A stretch of DNA of 64,000 nucleotides from CAYTPI01 sp964439625 (lineage in GTDB: Bacteria; Chloroflexota; Anaerolineae; Aggregatilineales; UBA3940): contig CAYTPI010000019.1 in NCBI GenBank assembly GCA_964439625.1, forward strand, positions 8,642 to 72,641. The letters are read 5' to 3'. This document shows positions 25,385 through 34,467 of the stretch, in pieces. Both the position numbers and the translations under genes were made by a program. Each line of letters begins with the position of its first letter. The stretch's first letter is position 1. The notes under the pieces are model-generated. The model was not told where the DNA came from and ran no database searches. It saw only the letters and a program-made list of their open reading frames with translations.

Positions 25385-26926
25385 TCATTCCACCTCGATG
25401 ACTCGGTATATGCTGACCGGGTCTTGCTCCTGCCAGCTTTCGGTTGTGTACACATGCTCAAGAGTGGTGCCATTTGGTCCCTCGATTGCCACACCGGCAC
25501 CCAGCCACTCGACGATGTAGATCGGTGTTTGTGCCGCCCACCATGCCTCGAAGCGCTCGCGCTGTTCGGCGCTGTTTGGGTTGTTCAAGTGCATATCACT
25601 GAGGCGTGGGCCGAGGTGCGTCCGGGTATGTAAGATGGTGGTGTTGTGCCCGACACCGGTTACCCGTCCAGTCTGCACTTCGTCCATGAAATAACGCACC
25701 ACGTCTTGGTAGCGATAGCCACTGGTTGTGTCGGTGATATACACACGGTAGTCATAGGTGGTCAGGTTGGCTTCTGGTGGGTTTTGGTATAAGTGTCTAT
25801 TGAATGCGATCATCGGCGTTACCGTGATGAGCAAGGCGGCTGGTAGTGCCCAACGTGTATCAAAACGCTCTGCGCTCGCTGTCAAACCGATAGCTGCCAG
25901 CACCACAAACGCGGCGGTATTTGGCAGCAGGTAGCGTGTGGCGATATCGTCGGTGGCGGTTGGGCGGCTGGCGAGCACGGGCACGAGCGCAAAGGCCACG
26001 GCTGGTACCAGCAGAAACAGTACAGCTTGCCAGCGATGCTGATCAGTAGTAGCGAAGATGACAGCGCCGAAGGCAAACAGCAGCATAGCGGGGCCAGCAT
26101 ACTTCCAGCCGATTTCGAGCAGTACGCCGATATCCCGTGGGGTGCGTTGAAGAAAAGCCTGCAACCCAAAGCGACCCATACCCGTGTTAGCATAGCGGAA
26201 GGTGTGCGTGTCGTGTGGGGTGGTGCCTGCCACTGCTGCTATCTGGTAGATTGCTAACGTCAGGCCAACGGCTGTGATGATCGACACGGCTGCGATCAAA
26301 ACGCCCTTAGCCAACCGCGGATTCCGCCAGGTGTTAGGTGCCTGCTTCAGTATTCCAAAAGCGATTAAGGCGACCAAGGGCATGACCAAATACGGTGCGG
26401 CGGCGGGCTTGGTCAGCAGGGCGGCTGCGAACGAGAGCGTCAACGGGAGGGCCAACCACCAGCGCGGGCGGTGTGCTAGATGCAGTGAAGCCACCAGCGT
26501 CAGCGTGCCGAAGGCTACCATCATGGGGTCAACTAGGGCCTGCCGCTCATGGAACACCGCCATCGGCAGTAGGGCGTAGAGCACACCCGCGACAGCTCCA
26601 GTTAGGCGGTTGTCGAGCAGGCGGCCCAGCGTGATGCAGCCCGCCATACTGACTGCGGCAAACAGTACGGTCAGGTAGCGTGCGAGCCAAGGTCCCTCAG
26701 GCCCAGTCGGGTTGAACTGCGCCAGCGTAAAAACATAGAGCCACTTGTTCTGTTCCAAGCCGTCGAAGGTGTCGCCCGCCATCACCACGTTGTGCGCCCG
26801 AGCGAGGTGTAGTACCTCATCGGTGAACATCGGCAGGGCCATCACGCGGTGCAGCCGCAGCAGCGCGCCCACACATATAATGATGACGGCACACCAGGTC
26901 AGTGTGTTGGGTCGCAGGCGGGGCAT
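25385..26926 (-). CDS. GT39/ArnT-like membrane glycosyltransferase (short form)
   Basis: A 513-residue paralogue in the tandem array. D36-E37 lie in the first external loop, followed by EQNKW, FNPTGPE, ARYL and FHERQALVDPMM; about 11 helices; then an external tail of ~130 residues that ends soon after an EGPNGTTLEHVY segment. The beta domain of its long neighbours is absent. The ATG shares its A with the stop of the upstream gene (TAATG), and the GNAT gene starts right after its own stop. That makes translational coupling on both sides likely. Sugar donor and acceptor unknown. Confidence 0.82.
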   Translation of the reverse strand: MPRLRPNTLTWCAVIIICVGALLRLHRVMALPMFTDEVLHLARAHNVVMAGDTFDGLEQNKWLYVFTLAQFNPTGPEGPWLARYLTVLFAAVSMAGCITLGRLLDNRLTGAVAGVLYALLPMAVFHERQALVDPMMVAFGTLTLVASLHLAHRPRWWLALPLTLSFAAALLTKPAAAPYLVMPLVALIAFGILKQAPNTWRNPRLAKGVLIAAVSIITAVGLTLAIYQIAAVAGTTPHDTHTFRYANTGMGRFGLQAFLQRTPRDIGVLLEIGWKYAGPAMLLFAFGAVIFATTDQHRWQAVLFLLVPAVAFALVPVLASRPTATDDIATRYLLPNTAAFVVLAAIGLTASAERFDTRWALPAALLITVTPMIAFNRHLYQNPPEANLTTYDYRVYITDTTSGYRYQDVVRYFMDEVQTGRVTGVGHNTTILHTRTHLGPRLSDMHLNNPNSAEQRERFEAWWAAQTPIYIVEWLGAGVAIEGPNGTTLEHVYTTESWQEQDPVSIYRVIEVE

Positions 26927-29373
26927 TAGTTAACGTTGATTATGCCCAGCACCACGTGGTCGCCTGTGTCGCTGCCATCAGTGACGCGCAAGCGTAGGCC
27001 ATTGGCTGGGTTGTAAATGCCTGTGATCAGGCGGTAGCTGCCGGGGGCCAAGTCAGGCGGAAGCTGAAGCGCGTAGCGATCTGTGACCGTTTCGCCCGCC
27101 TCCCAATCAGTCATCGGTAACAACCCGCCGCCCGGAATACCATCTCGCTGGGTGACGAGGCTGCCATCAGCGTCGAGTAGGTGCGTAAACGTGAAGAAGG
27201 AGTCTTCGACGGGTGCATCTGTGCGCCAATCAACCGCCACGCGGATCACATCACCGGGTGCCGCTTGCTGATCGAGTAAAGCGACAGCTTCGGCATGCAA
27301 TACGCCTTCAAACACCGCATCAAGTGTGGTTTTCTCAGGTGTTGCAGGCCCAGCGGCGTATATTTGGTAGTTCAACAAGCCTGACCATTGTTCCGTGCCA
27401 ATCGGGTAGGCGTTCTCTAATAGCGTGGTTGCCAACACCCGCGTCGGGTCAGTTGAAGGTGGGTCGTAAATCACTAGCCCGAATGTCTCGCGGTCGTCAA
27501 GGGCCATGCTGCCGAGGGCCTCTTGGACGACATCCGCCGTCAGGGGCCAGCGTGCAAGCGGGAAGGCTGCTGTGGATGTGCCAGTGCCGGCTGCCAGCAT
27601 CTCGGTATGGTCAAAGGGATAGGCAGTGACCTGATCGACGCCGCTGCTGTTGACGATACCCGCCAGTTGATCGTAGTCCCCCGACATAAATTCGGGTTCG
27701 TCGCCGTATAAATCATAGATGTCCGCCCCTAACTCAGGGCCACCCCCGACAATGCGATAGGCCGTAATGTGGTCGGTGGGGGTATCCCATTGGAAGGCTG
27801 GCTCAAGAATGGTGTCGTTTGGCCCCCACATGCGTTCATCCGTGCTCGCCATCGGGCGGATCATATCACGATAGTCGCCGGTATCAACCAAGTAGACGAG
27901 GTCTTCTGAGGCCAACCATAAGGCTAACTGGTAGCGCTGCTCTGGGCTGTCCGGGATGAGGGACTTGACCTCACCAATGCGTGGGCCAAGCAGGGTGCCC
28001 GTCCAGAAGATGGTTGCGCGATCCCCTACGGCGTGGATGCGGAAGGTATCGGTACGTTCAGCCTCACTGAGCATGAAGTCAACGGCTGGGCGGTAAAAGT
28101 ACCCACTGGTCGAATGCCGTAGGTAAACGCGGTCATCATAAACGTTGAAGTTGACGTTGTACGGGTCGGTTATCAGGCGTAGGTTAAAGCTAATATTCGG
28201 CACCAGGATGCCAATCAGCGCGATGCTTGCAAACACCGACCCAACCCCTGAACGCCAGTGGTTGAGCGTCTCCGTCGTCAGGGCGATGCCGATGGCGGCT
28301 AAGACCACCAGTGCGCTGGCATCGGGCAGAAGGTAGCGCGTTGCGATCTCGCCGGAGCCAGTCGGACGGTTGGCGACCAGCGGCACCACCAAGAACACAA
28401 TTCCCGGCACCGCCAAATAGGCGACCTCCCGCCAGCCCTTGCGGGTGATTAGGGCGTAACCGAGCGCTAAGACAATCGCGGTGACCGTCACCCAGCCCAT
28501 ATACTTGCCGAGTGCATCTGCAATTGTCACCAGATCGTCCCTGAGTGGGGGTTGTTCCTTGTCTAAGCGTGCTTCGTATTCTGCCGTCTGAAAGACGGTA
28601 TTGCCCAGCGTGATCGTATGCGTTTCGCGTGGGGCCACGCCGCTGGCCTCTGCTAATTGATACACCCCTGCCGTCACCCCTAAAGTAATTGTGGCAGCAA
28701 CGGCCCACATCGCCATCGGTTTAATTAAACGGTTGAGGTCGCCGAAGACACGCAGCAGTGGTGTGTCATCCCGTGGGATCAAATTTAACAACACGAACGC
28801 CACCGGCGGCAGTACCAAAAACGGCAGCATCGCTGGTTTGACCAAGCGCGCAGCCGTGAGTGAGAAGGCCAGTAGGGCCGTGTGCAGGATCCATTTCGGC
28901 TGACCCTTAGCGTTTGTCTGGGCGATCCCTACCGTTACCACCATGCTGAAACTGGTCAGGGCTGTCATCATGGGGTCAACAAGGGCTTGGCGCTCATGGA
29001 AAGTCGCCAGTGGAATCACAGCGTAGATCAAGCCAGCGAGCACGCCGACCCAGGCCGACTTCAACTGACGGCCTAAGGCTATGACGCTGGCAATGCTGAT
29101 GCAGGCCCACAGCGTGTTGAAGTAGCGTCCCAGCCAGCCAGACTCGGGGCCAGCCGGGTTGAAGTGGGAGAAAACATAGCCCCAGAACCACTTATTCTGA
29201 TCCAGCCCATCGAACGTTAGCCCATTGATAATGTTGTGGACGCGCCCAATATGGCGCACTTCATCACTAAACATGGGGATCGCCATGACGTTGGTCAGGC
29301 GGATGAGAATGGCAAGTAGAATTAGCGGGATGGCGGCCCAGTAAATCGAGACGCTGCCGAGGCGTGTCTTCAA
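26926..29373 (-). CDS. GT39/ArnT-like membrane glycosyltransferase with C-terminal beta domain
   Basis: An 815-residue long-form paralogue. The catalytic-type pair is D37-E38, followed by DQNKW, FNPAGPE, YFNTLW and FHERQALVDPMM. About 11 helices span residues 10-400. A large external part has a GDEPEFMSGDYDQLAG segment, and a PF/YxHTE-type strand region follows. The last ~120 residues form a beta-sandwich-like domain (FTFTHLLDADGSLVTQRDG, then VTDRYALQLPPDLAPGSYRL). The start is TTG, with GGAG 7 bases upstream. There is a 112-base gap to the next array member upstream, without an obvious terminator. Confidence 0.82.
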   Translation of the reverse strand: MKTRLGSVSIYWAAIPLILLAILIRLTNVMAIPMFSDEVRHIGRVHNIINGLTFDGLDQNKWFWGYVFSHFNPAGPESGWLGRYFNTLWACISIASVIALGRQLKSAWVGVLAGLIYAVIPLATFHERQALVDPMMTALTSFSMVVTVGIAQTNAKGQPKWILHTALLAFSLTAARLVKPAMLPFLVLPPVAFVLLNLIPRDDTPLLRVFGDLNRLIKPMAMWAVAATITLGVTAGVYQLAEASGVAPRETHTITLGNTVFQTAEYEARLDKEQPPLRDDLVTIADALGKYMGWVTVTAIVLALGYALITRKGWREVAYLAVPGIVFLVVPLVANRPTGSGEIATRYLLPDASALVVLAAIGIALTTETLNHWRSGVGSVFASIALIGILVPNISFNLRLITDPYNVNFNVYDDRVYLRHSTSGYFYRPAVDFMLSEAERTDTFRIHAVGDRATIFWTGTLLGPRIGEVKSLIPDSPEQRYQLALWLASEDLVYLVDTGDYRDMIRPMASTDERMWGPNDTILEPAFQWDTPTDHITAYRIVGGGPELGADIYDLYGDEPEFMSGDYDQLAGIVNSSGVDQVTAYPFDHTEMLAAGTGTSTAAFPLARWPLTADVVQEALGSMALDDRETFGLVIYDPPSTDPTRVLATTLLENAYPIGTEQWSGLLNYQIYAAGPATPEKTTLDAVFEGVLHAEAVALLDQQAAPGDVIRVAVDWRTDAPVEDSFFTFTHLLDADGSLVTQRDGIPGGGLLPMTDWEAGETVTDRYALQLPPDLAPGSYRLITGIYNPANGLRLRVTDGSDTGDHVVLGIINVN

Positions 29374-29485
29374 CGGAAACTCCTACATCAAACGAACGCG
29401 CAGATTATGCCTATAACAGTCCCGCACTATAGTCAGACATGCCCGTTGCTGCAACAATTCGCAGTGTTTCAGCGCAACGTCTGCC

Positions 29486-31939
29486 TTACTCTGACAGCAC
29501 AAACCGACCAATTACCGCATGGTCACCTTCGCCAGCCGCTGATGTTGTTTGCAGTCGGAGGCTGCTGGCTGGGTCATAGATGCCGCTGATCACGGTGTAA
29601 GTGCCCGCGGTAAGTGTAGGCGGCAAAGGAATCGCGTAGCGATCTGTGACGGGTTGATCAACGAACCATTGGGTCATCGGTAGCAAGCCGCCACCCGGGA
29701 TGCCGTCACGTTGGAGCACCAGTTCACCGTTTTCGTCAAGAACGTGGGTGAAGGTGAAATACTCATCTTCGATTGGCGCGTTGGTCTGCCAAGTGACTTC
29801 GATCTGGAGCATCTCTTGGAAAACACGGCGTACAAGCGCTGTCTCTAATGTGATTGCGTCCTCGAATATCACGTCTATCGGCTGCGTGTCGAGCGCGTAG
29901 GCCTCCAGGGTGTACAAGCGATAATTAAACGGTCCGTTCCAGTATTCGCGAGGCAGCGTGTAGGCCTCTTCAAACATGGTTGACGCGATCACCTGCTGCG
30001 GATCGACCGTTGGTGGTTCAAATAGAACGATGCCCAGCGTCTCACCCGGCTCCAGCGGGATTTGAGCGACGGCCTGCTGTACATCTTCTGGGTTAAGCGG
30101 GTATACCTGTGTTTGCAGCCGCACGACCGGTTTACTCGTCTCTTGGGCGACGAAGGTCGTATGTTCCGTGGGGAAGACGGCGATGATATCCGCCGGGCTA
30201 CCGGTGATCACAGGCCCGATGTTCTGCAGTTCTATCGGATAGAGTTCTGGGTCGTCTCCCAGTTGATCGTAAATGTAACTGGCCATTGGGTCAGTGGCAC
30301 CTTCGACGATGTAGGCGTTTTGACGACTGTCTGGCGTGCGCCATGTATAGGCGCGCCGCAGCAGGAGGCCCTCTGGGCCAACAGGCTGCCCAAGATACTC
30401 TGTATCGCGGATGAAGTCATCTTTCCCAGTGTTCTCCAACACAATGATCGTGTCGCCTGCAATCAACCATTCGGCGATCAGTTCGCGCTGTTCATCAAAG
30501 TCTTCTTGAACTAAAAACTGCATCTCACCGACTCGCGGCCCAAGTGTGGTCTGGGCGTAACGCAGCAGCTCTACATCGGAGAGAACATGCAGCCGCTCTG
30601 AGTCAGAGCGTTCGTATGTCCGCAGCAAAAACTGAGCGGCACGCTCGAAGTAGTAGCCGCTGTTGCTGCTGTCGAAGTACACGCGCTGATCGTAAGCCGT
30701 CCAGTTGGCTTGGCGCGGATTGGTAATCATCACGTAGTTAAACTGCAAATTCTGGTAGAGAATGCCTGCGACGAGCAGCAGGGCAACGGCTGGGGCCCCA
30801 TAGGGAATCTGTGCTGCCTGCTGTACCACCGCGCCGATGCCAATTGCTGCAAGCACCGCCAAGGCACTGACGTTCAACAAGAGGTAACGGGTGGCGATCT
30901 CACCGGAGCCTGTCAACCTGTCGGCAAGGAGCGGCACCACCATAAAGAGGATCGCTGGGCAGGCCAGAAACACAACGGCGCGCCACTTGTAACGCAGTGC
31001 GCCTGCAAAGACGATTGCCGCCCCGATGCCACCAACCACCACCCAGCCCATATACTTGATACTGGCATCCGTCAAGACGGTAATATCATCCAACAGGGTG
31101 CCTTGTTCAACGTCTGGCGCACCGCTGATGATGGTGTTGCTGAAGGTGGCTTGGAACTTGTCCGTTGGAGTGACGTCGAACTCGGTTTCGGCGAACCAGT
31201 AGACGGCATACGTTGCCAGCAGTGTAGTCGCCACGGCTGCCACCCAGATCGTTAAGGGGGTGTAGGCTTGGTTCCAACGTTGGGCCAGCCAGCGCAGCGG
31301 TGATTGATCAGTTGGTAGAACCCCTAGCAGCAAAAAGGCCACTGGCGGCAGCACCAAAAACGGCAGCATCGCCGGTTTGACTAAGCGAGCTGCCAGCAAT
31401 GATCCGGTCAGGATGAGGGTCAAGAGCGTGATCGGTGCGTCGCGTCGCCAAATCGAGCGGGCCAGGGCCACAGAGGCCACCATACTCAGCGTGGTGAAGG
31501 CCGTCATCATAGGGTCAACAAGGGCTTGACGCTCATGGAAGGTCGCTATGGGCACGACGACATAAATTAGCCCAGCCAGCAGCCCGATCCAGCGAGAGCC
31601 GAGAATGCGACCGAGATAAATCGTCCCGGCAATGCTGATCGTGGCCCATAGTATATTGAAGTAGCGCGCCAGCCATCCGGCTTCCGGGCCAGTCGGGTTG
31701 AGGCCTGCAAAGATGAAGCCCCACAGCCACTTGTTCTGAGGTAAGCCTTCGAACAGATCGCCCGTCAGTATCTCTTGTGCGCGTACGATGTGACGCACTT
31801 CATCAATGAACATCGGAATTTCGAGCACGTTGACCAGACGCAGCCAAACGCCCGCGAGCAGCAGCACGGCTGCCGTCAAATACCAGTAGCGTTGGGGATG
31901 CTCTTGAGCTTCAATTTCAGTAATTTTAATGGCGCTCAT
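29486..31939 (-). CDS. GT39/ArnT-like membrane glycosyltransferase with C-terminal beta domain
   Basis: An 817-residue array member. An extra ~10-residue cytoplasmic lead precedes TM1. D46-E47 is the acidic pair; PQNKW, LNPTGPE, YFNILW and FHERQALVDPMM follow. The external C-terminal part keeps the GDDPELYP segment and the FTFTHVLDENGELVLQRDG beta domain. The ATG has no strong Shine-Dalgarno. The 89 bases upstream, toward the next member, contain a 7-bp GC hairpin (GGCGCAC at 32002-32008 with GTGCGCC at 32011-32017) that could act in the mRNA between the two genes. Specificity unknown. Confidence 0.82.
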   Translation of the reverse strand: MSAIKITEIEAQEHPQRYWYLTAAVLLLAGVWLRLVNVLEIPMFIDEVRHIVRAQEILTGDLFEGLPQNKWLWGFIFAGLNPTGPEAGWLARYFNILWATISIAGTIYLGRILGSRWIGLLAGLIYVVVPIATFHERQALVDPMMTAFTTLSMVASVALARSIWRRDAPITLLTLILTGSLLAARLVKPAMLPFLVLPPVAFLLLGVLPTDQSPLRWLAQRWNQAYTPLTIWVAAVATTLLATYAVYWFAETEFDVTPTDKFQATFSNTIISGAPDVEQGTLLDDITVLTDASIKYMGWVVVGGIGAAIVFAGALRYKWRAVVFLACPAILFMVVPLLADRLTGSGEIATRYLLLNVSALAVLAAIGIGAVVQQAAQIPYGAPAVALLLVAGILYQNLQFNYVMITNPRQANWTAYDQRVYFDSSNSGYYFERAAQFLLRTYERSDSERLHVLSDVELLRYAQTTLGPRVGEMQFLVQEDFDEQRELIAEWLIAGDTIIVLENTGKDDFIRDTEYLGQPVGPEGLLLRRAYTWRTPDSRQNAYIVEGATDPMASYIYDQLGDDPELYPIELQNIGPVITGSPADIIAVFPTEHTTFVAQETSKPVVRLQTQVYPLNPEDVQQAVAQIPLEPGETLGIVLFEPPTVDPQQVIASTMFEEAYTLPREYWNGPFNYRLYTLEAYALDTQPIDVIFEDAITLETALVRRVFQEMLQIEVTWQTNAPIEDEYFTFTHVLDENGELVLQRDGIPGGGLLPMTQWFVDQPVTDRYAIPLPPTLTAGTYTVISGIYDPASSLRLQTTSAAGEGDHAVIGRFVLSE

Positions 31940-32028
31940 TGTTTATCTGCTGATCTCCAGCGTGGTGGTATCGATAAAACTGACCCTCTTTGCATCGCAG
32001 GGGCGCACCTGTGCGCCGAGCTGCATCG

Positions 32029-34413
32029 TCATGGCCTGTGAGCAAAAGTGGCAATGGGCACGAAATCTGGGTTGGGGCTGCCGTCAGTAACGCGCAGTCG
32101 TAGTTGGCTGGTCGGTTCGTACAGCCCGATTAAGATGTCATATTCGCCTGCTGGTAGATCGGCTGGGAGCTGTACCACGTACCTATCGGTGATCGTCTCG
32201 CCCGGTTCCCACTCAGTGAGGGGGAACAAGCCGCCACCGGGAATGCCATCGCGCTGGGCGACGAGGTTGCCGTCGGCGTCAAGGATGTGGGTGAAGACCA
32301 CAAAAGAGTCTTGAACCGGTTCGGCTGTTTGCCATCTCGCTTCGACCTCGACCATGCCACCGCTATTGCTAACCGCAGCAGTTTTCAAGGTGATGACGCC
32401 TTCAAACACCGCATTGACTGGCTCCGCCGCATTGACTTCTCCATCGATGTAATGCTGTAACCGCAGCAGACCTGTCCACTGTTCGTTACCGACGAGATAA
32501 TCTTGCGCAGCGAGTGCCATCGGGATGACGCGCTCAGGGTCACTAACGGGTGGGTCATAAACGATCACTGCGTAGGGGGCGTTAGGATCAAAGTCCAGTG
32601 ACTCAACGGCCTCTGTGACGATCTCTGCCGTCAACGGCCAGGCGCTGACGGGCAGCGCTTCGACGCGGACGTCCGTCAGCGCGTTGAGAATAGGGGCGTG
32701 ATCATAGGGGTAGGCGATCACCTGCTCGATATTCTGCTCGGCAAGGGATGCTGCCAGCGCTTCATAGTCAGCTTGCATGAATTCCGGCTCGTCCCCTAAG
32801 AGATCGTAGACTTCAGCCGCCAAGCCTTCACGTGCACCTATCACGCGATGCAGGCGCTCTTGACCGTATAATGAGTCCCACTCGGTAAGGTACTCTAGCT
32901 CGGTGCCATTGGGGCCTGCTTCGAATGGGTTTTCTTCTGGAGACTCAATCAGGTAAACGTACTCACCCTGTTCCAACCACAGTGCAATCTGGTACTGCTG
33001 CTCGGGGCTGTCATAGAGAATGGCTTTAGAGTCACCGACGCGTGGCCCCATATAACTCTGCACCCAGAGCATGGTCTTAGGCGGGCCGATTGTATGCTGC
33101 CGTTGACCGCCGTTGTTAATCCATTCCGCATGCAGGCGGTTAACCACTGGGATGTGGTAATAGCCGCTGGTCGTATCTTCAAAGTATACGCGCTGGTCGT
33201 AACGGTTCCAGTTGACCTGCCAAGGGTTTTGCAGCATGCGGACGTTGAACCACATCGACTGCCCAACCACGACGATCAAAGCAAACAAAGAGATAGCTGG
33301 CGCGAGAGTCGGGCTGTACTGACTGACGCGGGTGACGACCAAGCTTAGGCCCAGCGCGACCAACACACTGAGCGAGACGGTGTTGATCAGTGTGTAGCGG
33401 GTGGCGATCTCGCCGGTAGCGGTCGGTGGGGTGGCGACCACTGGCACCGCCATAAAGAGGATCGCCGGTGCCAGAATAAAGAGCACTTCACGCCAACGGT
33501 CTTTGAAGATGAAAGCCAGCACCAACCCGCTGACCATCAACAAGGTGCCACCGATGCCAACATAACGCACAATGGCGTCCGCTAGAAAGGTAATGTCTTG
33601 CGTCAGACGTTCTTGCAGGGCAACCGGGTCACCAAGGTAAGCCAAGAGGGTGTTGTCTGCCGAGACCTCCGTCTGCTCACGTGGGTTGACGCCGGTGCTG
33701 TCTGCCACAATGAAGATGGCTCGCTCTACGGCTAGCACAAACACAACGGCTACTAGTGCCGCCACCGTTGGCTTGATCAGCCTGCGCCAATTGGCAAACA
33801 GGGGTTTGAGGCTGAAGCGATCAGCCGGTAGGGCGAATAACAGGAGGCCCCAGATCGGCAAGGCATAGAACGGTAGAATCGATGGTTTGGTGGCACGGGC
33901 TAGGGCCATCACAATGCCAAGGCCAGCGGCATAGTACCAGACGCTGCGCTTACGGTCGGGGCGCGCTAATGAGATGGCGAATAGCACAGCTACCGCTGCC
34001 AGCGCTGCCACCTGCGGGTCCGTTAGGGCTTGACGCTCGTGGAAGGTCGCGAGGGGCACAACAGCGTAGACTAGGCCAGCCACCAGCCCCGTGGTACGGC
34101 GGTCGAGCTTGCGCCCAACTGCCACCGCCGCCGACATGCTGATGGCGGCCCACAAAATGTTAACGTAGCGTGCGATCCAAGGGCCTTCGGGGCCAGTGGG
34201 GTTGAACCACGAGACGACATAGCCATAGAACCACTTATTTTGATCGAACCCGGCAAAGGGCACACCGTTCAAAATGCGGTGTGCGCGGATCAGGTGCCAA
34301 GCCTCATCGCTGAAGTAAGGGATCAGCATCACATCAATGATGCGAATGCTGACGCCAAGCAGCAAGATGCCAATGGCAAGCCAAAGTAAGGTAGTAGATC
34401 GAAGATTACGCAT
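32029..34413 (-). CDS. GT39/ArnT-like membrane glycosyltransferase with C-terminal beta domain
   Basis: Long-form member of about 794 residues. The acidic pair reads SDEAWH rather than DEVRH; DQNKW, FNPTGPE, RYVNILWA and FHERQALTDPQV follow. The external part has a YDHAPIL strand region and LGDEPEFMQADYEALA. The terminal domain has FVVFTHILDADGNLVAQRDG and VVQLPADLPAGEYDILIG. I prefer the ATG at 34413 over an in-frame TTG at 34428, because it gives a normal short basic lead (MRNLRS). It follows the first array gene by about 50 bases. Clear divergence from its neighbours shows that the duplications are not recent. Confidence 0.82.
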   Translation of the reverse strand: MRNLRSTTLLWLAIGILLLGVSIRIIDVMLIPYFSDEAWHLIRAHRILNGVPFAGFDQNKWFYGYVVSWFNPTGPEGPWIARYVNILWAAISMSAAVAVGRKLDRRTTGLVAGLVYAVVPLATFHERQALTDPQVAALAAVAVLFAISLARPDRKRSVWYYAAGLGIVMALARATKPSILPFYALPIWGLLLFALPADRFSLKPLFANWRRLIKPTVAALVAVVFVLAVERAIFIVADSTGVNPREQTEVSADNTLLAYLGDPVALQERLTQDITFLADAIVRYVGIGGTLLMVSGLVLAFIFKDRWREVLFILAPAILFMAVPVVATPPTATGEIATRYTLINTVSLSVLVALGLSLVVTRVSQYSPTLAPAISLFALIVVVGQSMWFNVRMLQNPWQVNWNRYDQRVYFEDTTSGYYHIPVVNRLHAEWINNGGQRQHTIGPPKTMLWVQSYMGPRVGDSKAILYDSPEQQYQIALWLEQGEYVYLIESPEENPFEAGPNGTELEYLTEWDSLYGQERLHRVIGAREGLAAEVYDLLGDEPEFMQADYEALAASLAEQNIEQVIAYPYDHAPILNALTDVRVEALPVSAWPLTAEIVTEAVESLDFDPNAPYAVIVYDPPVSDPERVIPMALAAQDYLVGNEQWTGLLRLQHYIDGEVNAAEPVNAVFEGVITLKTAAVSNSGGMVEVEARWQTAEPVQDSFVVFTHILDADGNLVAQRDGIPGGGLFPLTEWEPGETITDRYVVQLPADLPAGEYDILIGLYEPTSQLRLRVTDGSPNPDFVPIATFAHRP

Positions 34414-34467
34414 AGTGATGCATGTCAACTTTAGGTCATTACCCGCTGGTTTGTACCGCTGATGGCC

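Noticed and set aside
28190..28708. 172-codon minus-strand frame inside the 815-residue glycosyltransferase gene
   Set aside because: Different frame of the same strand as a clear conserved gene, Gly/Arg-rich composition typical of a shadow.
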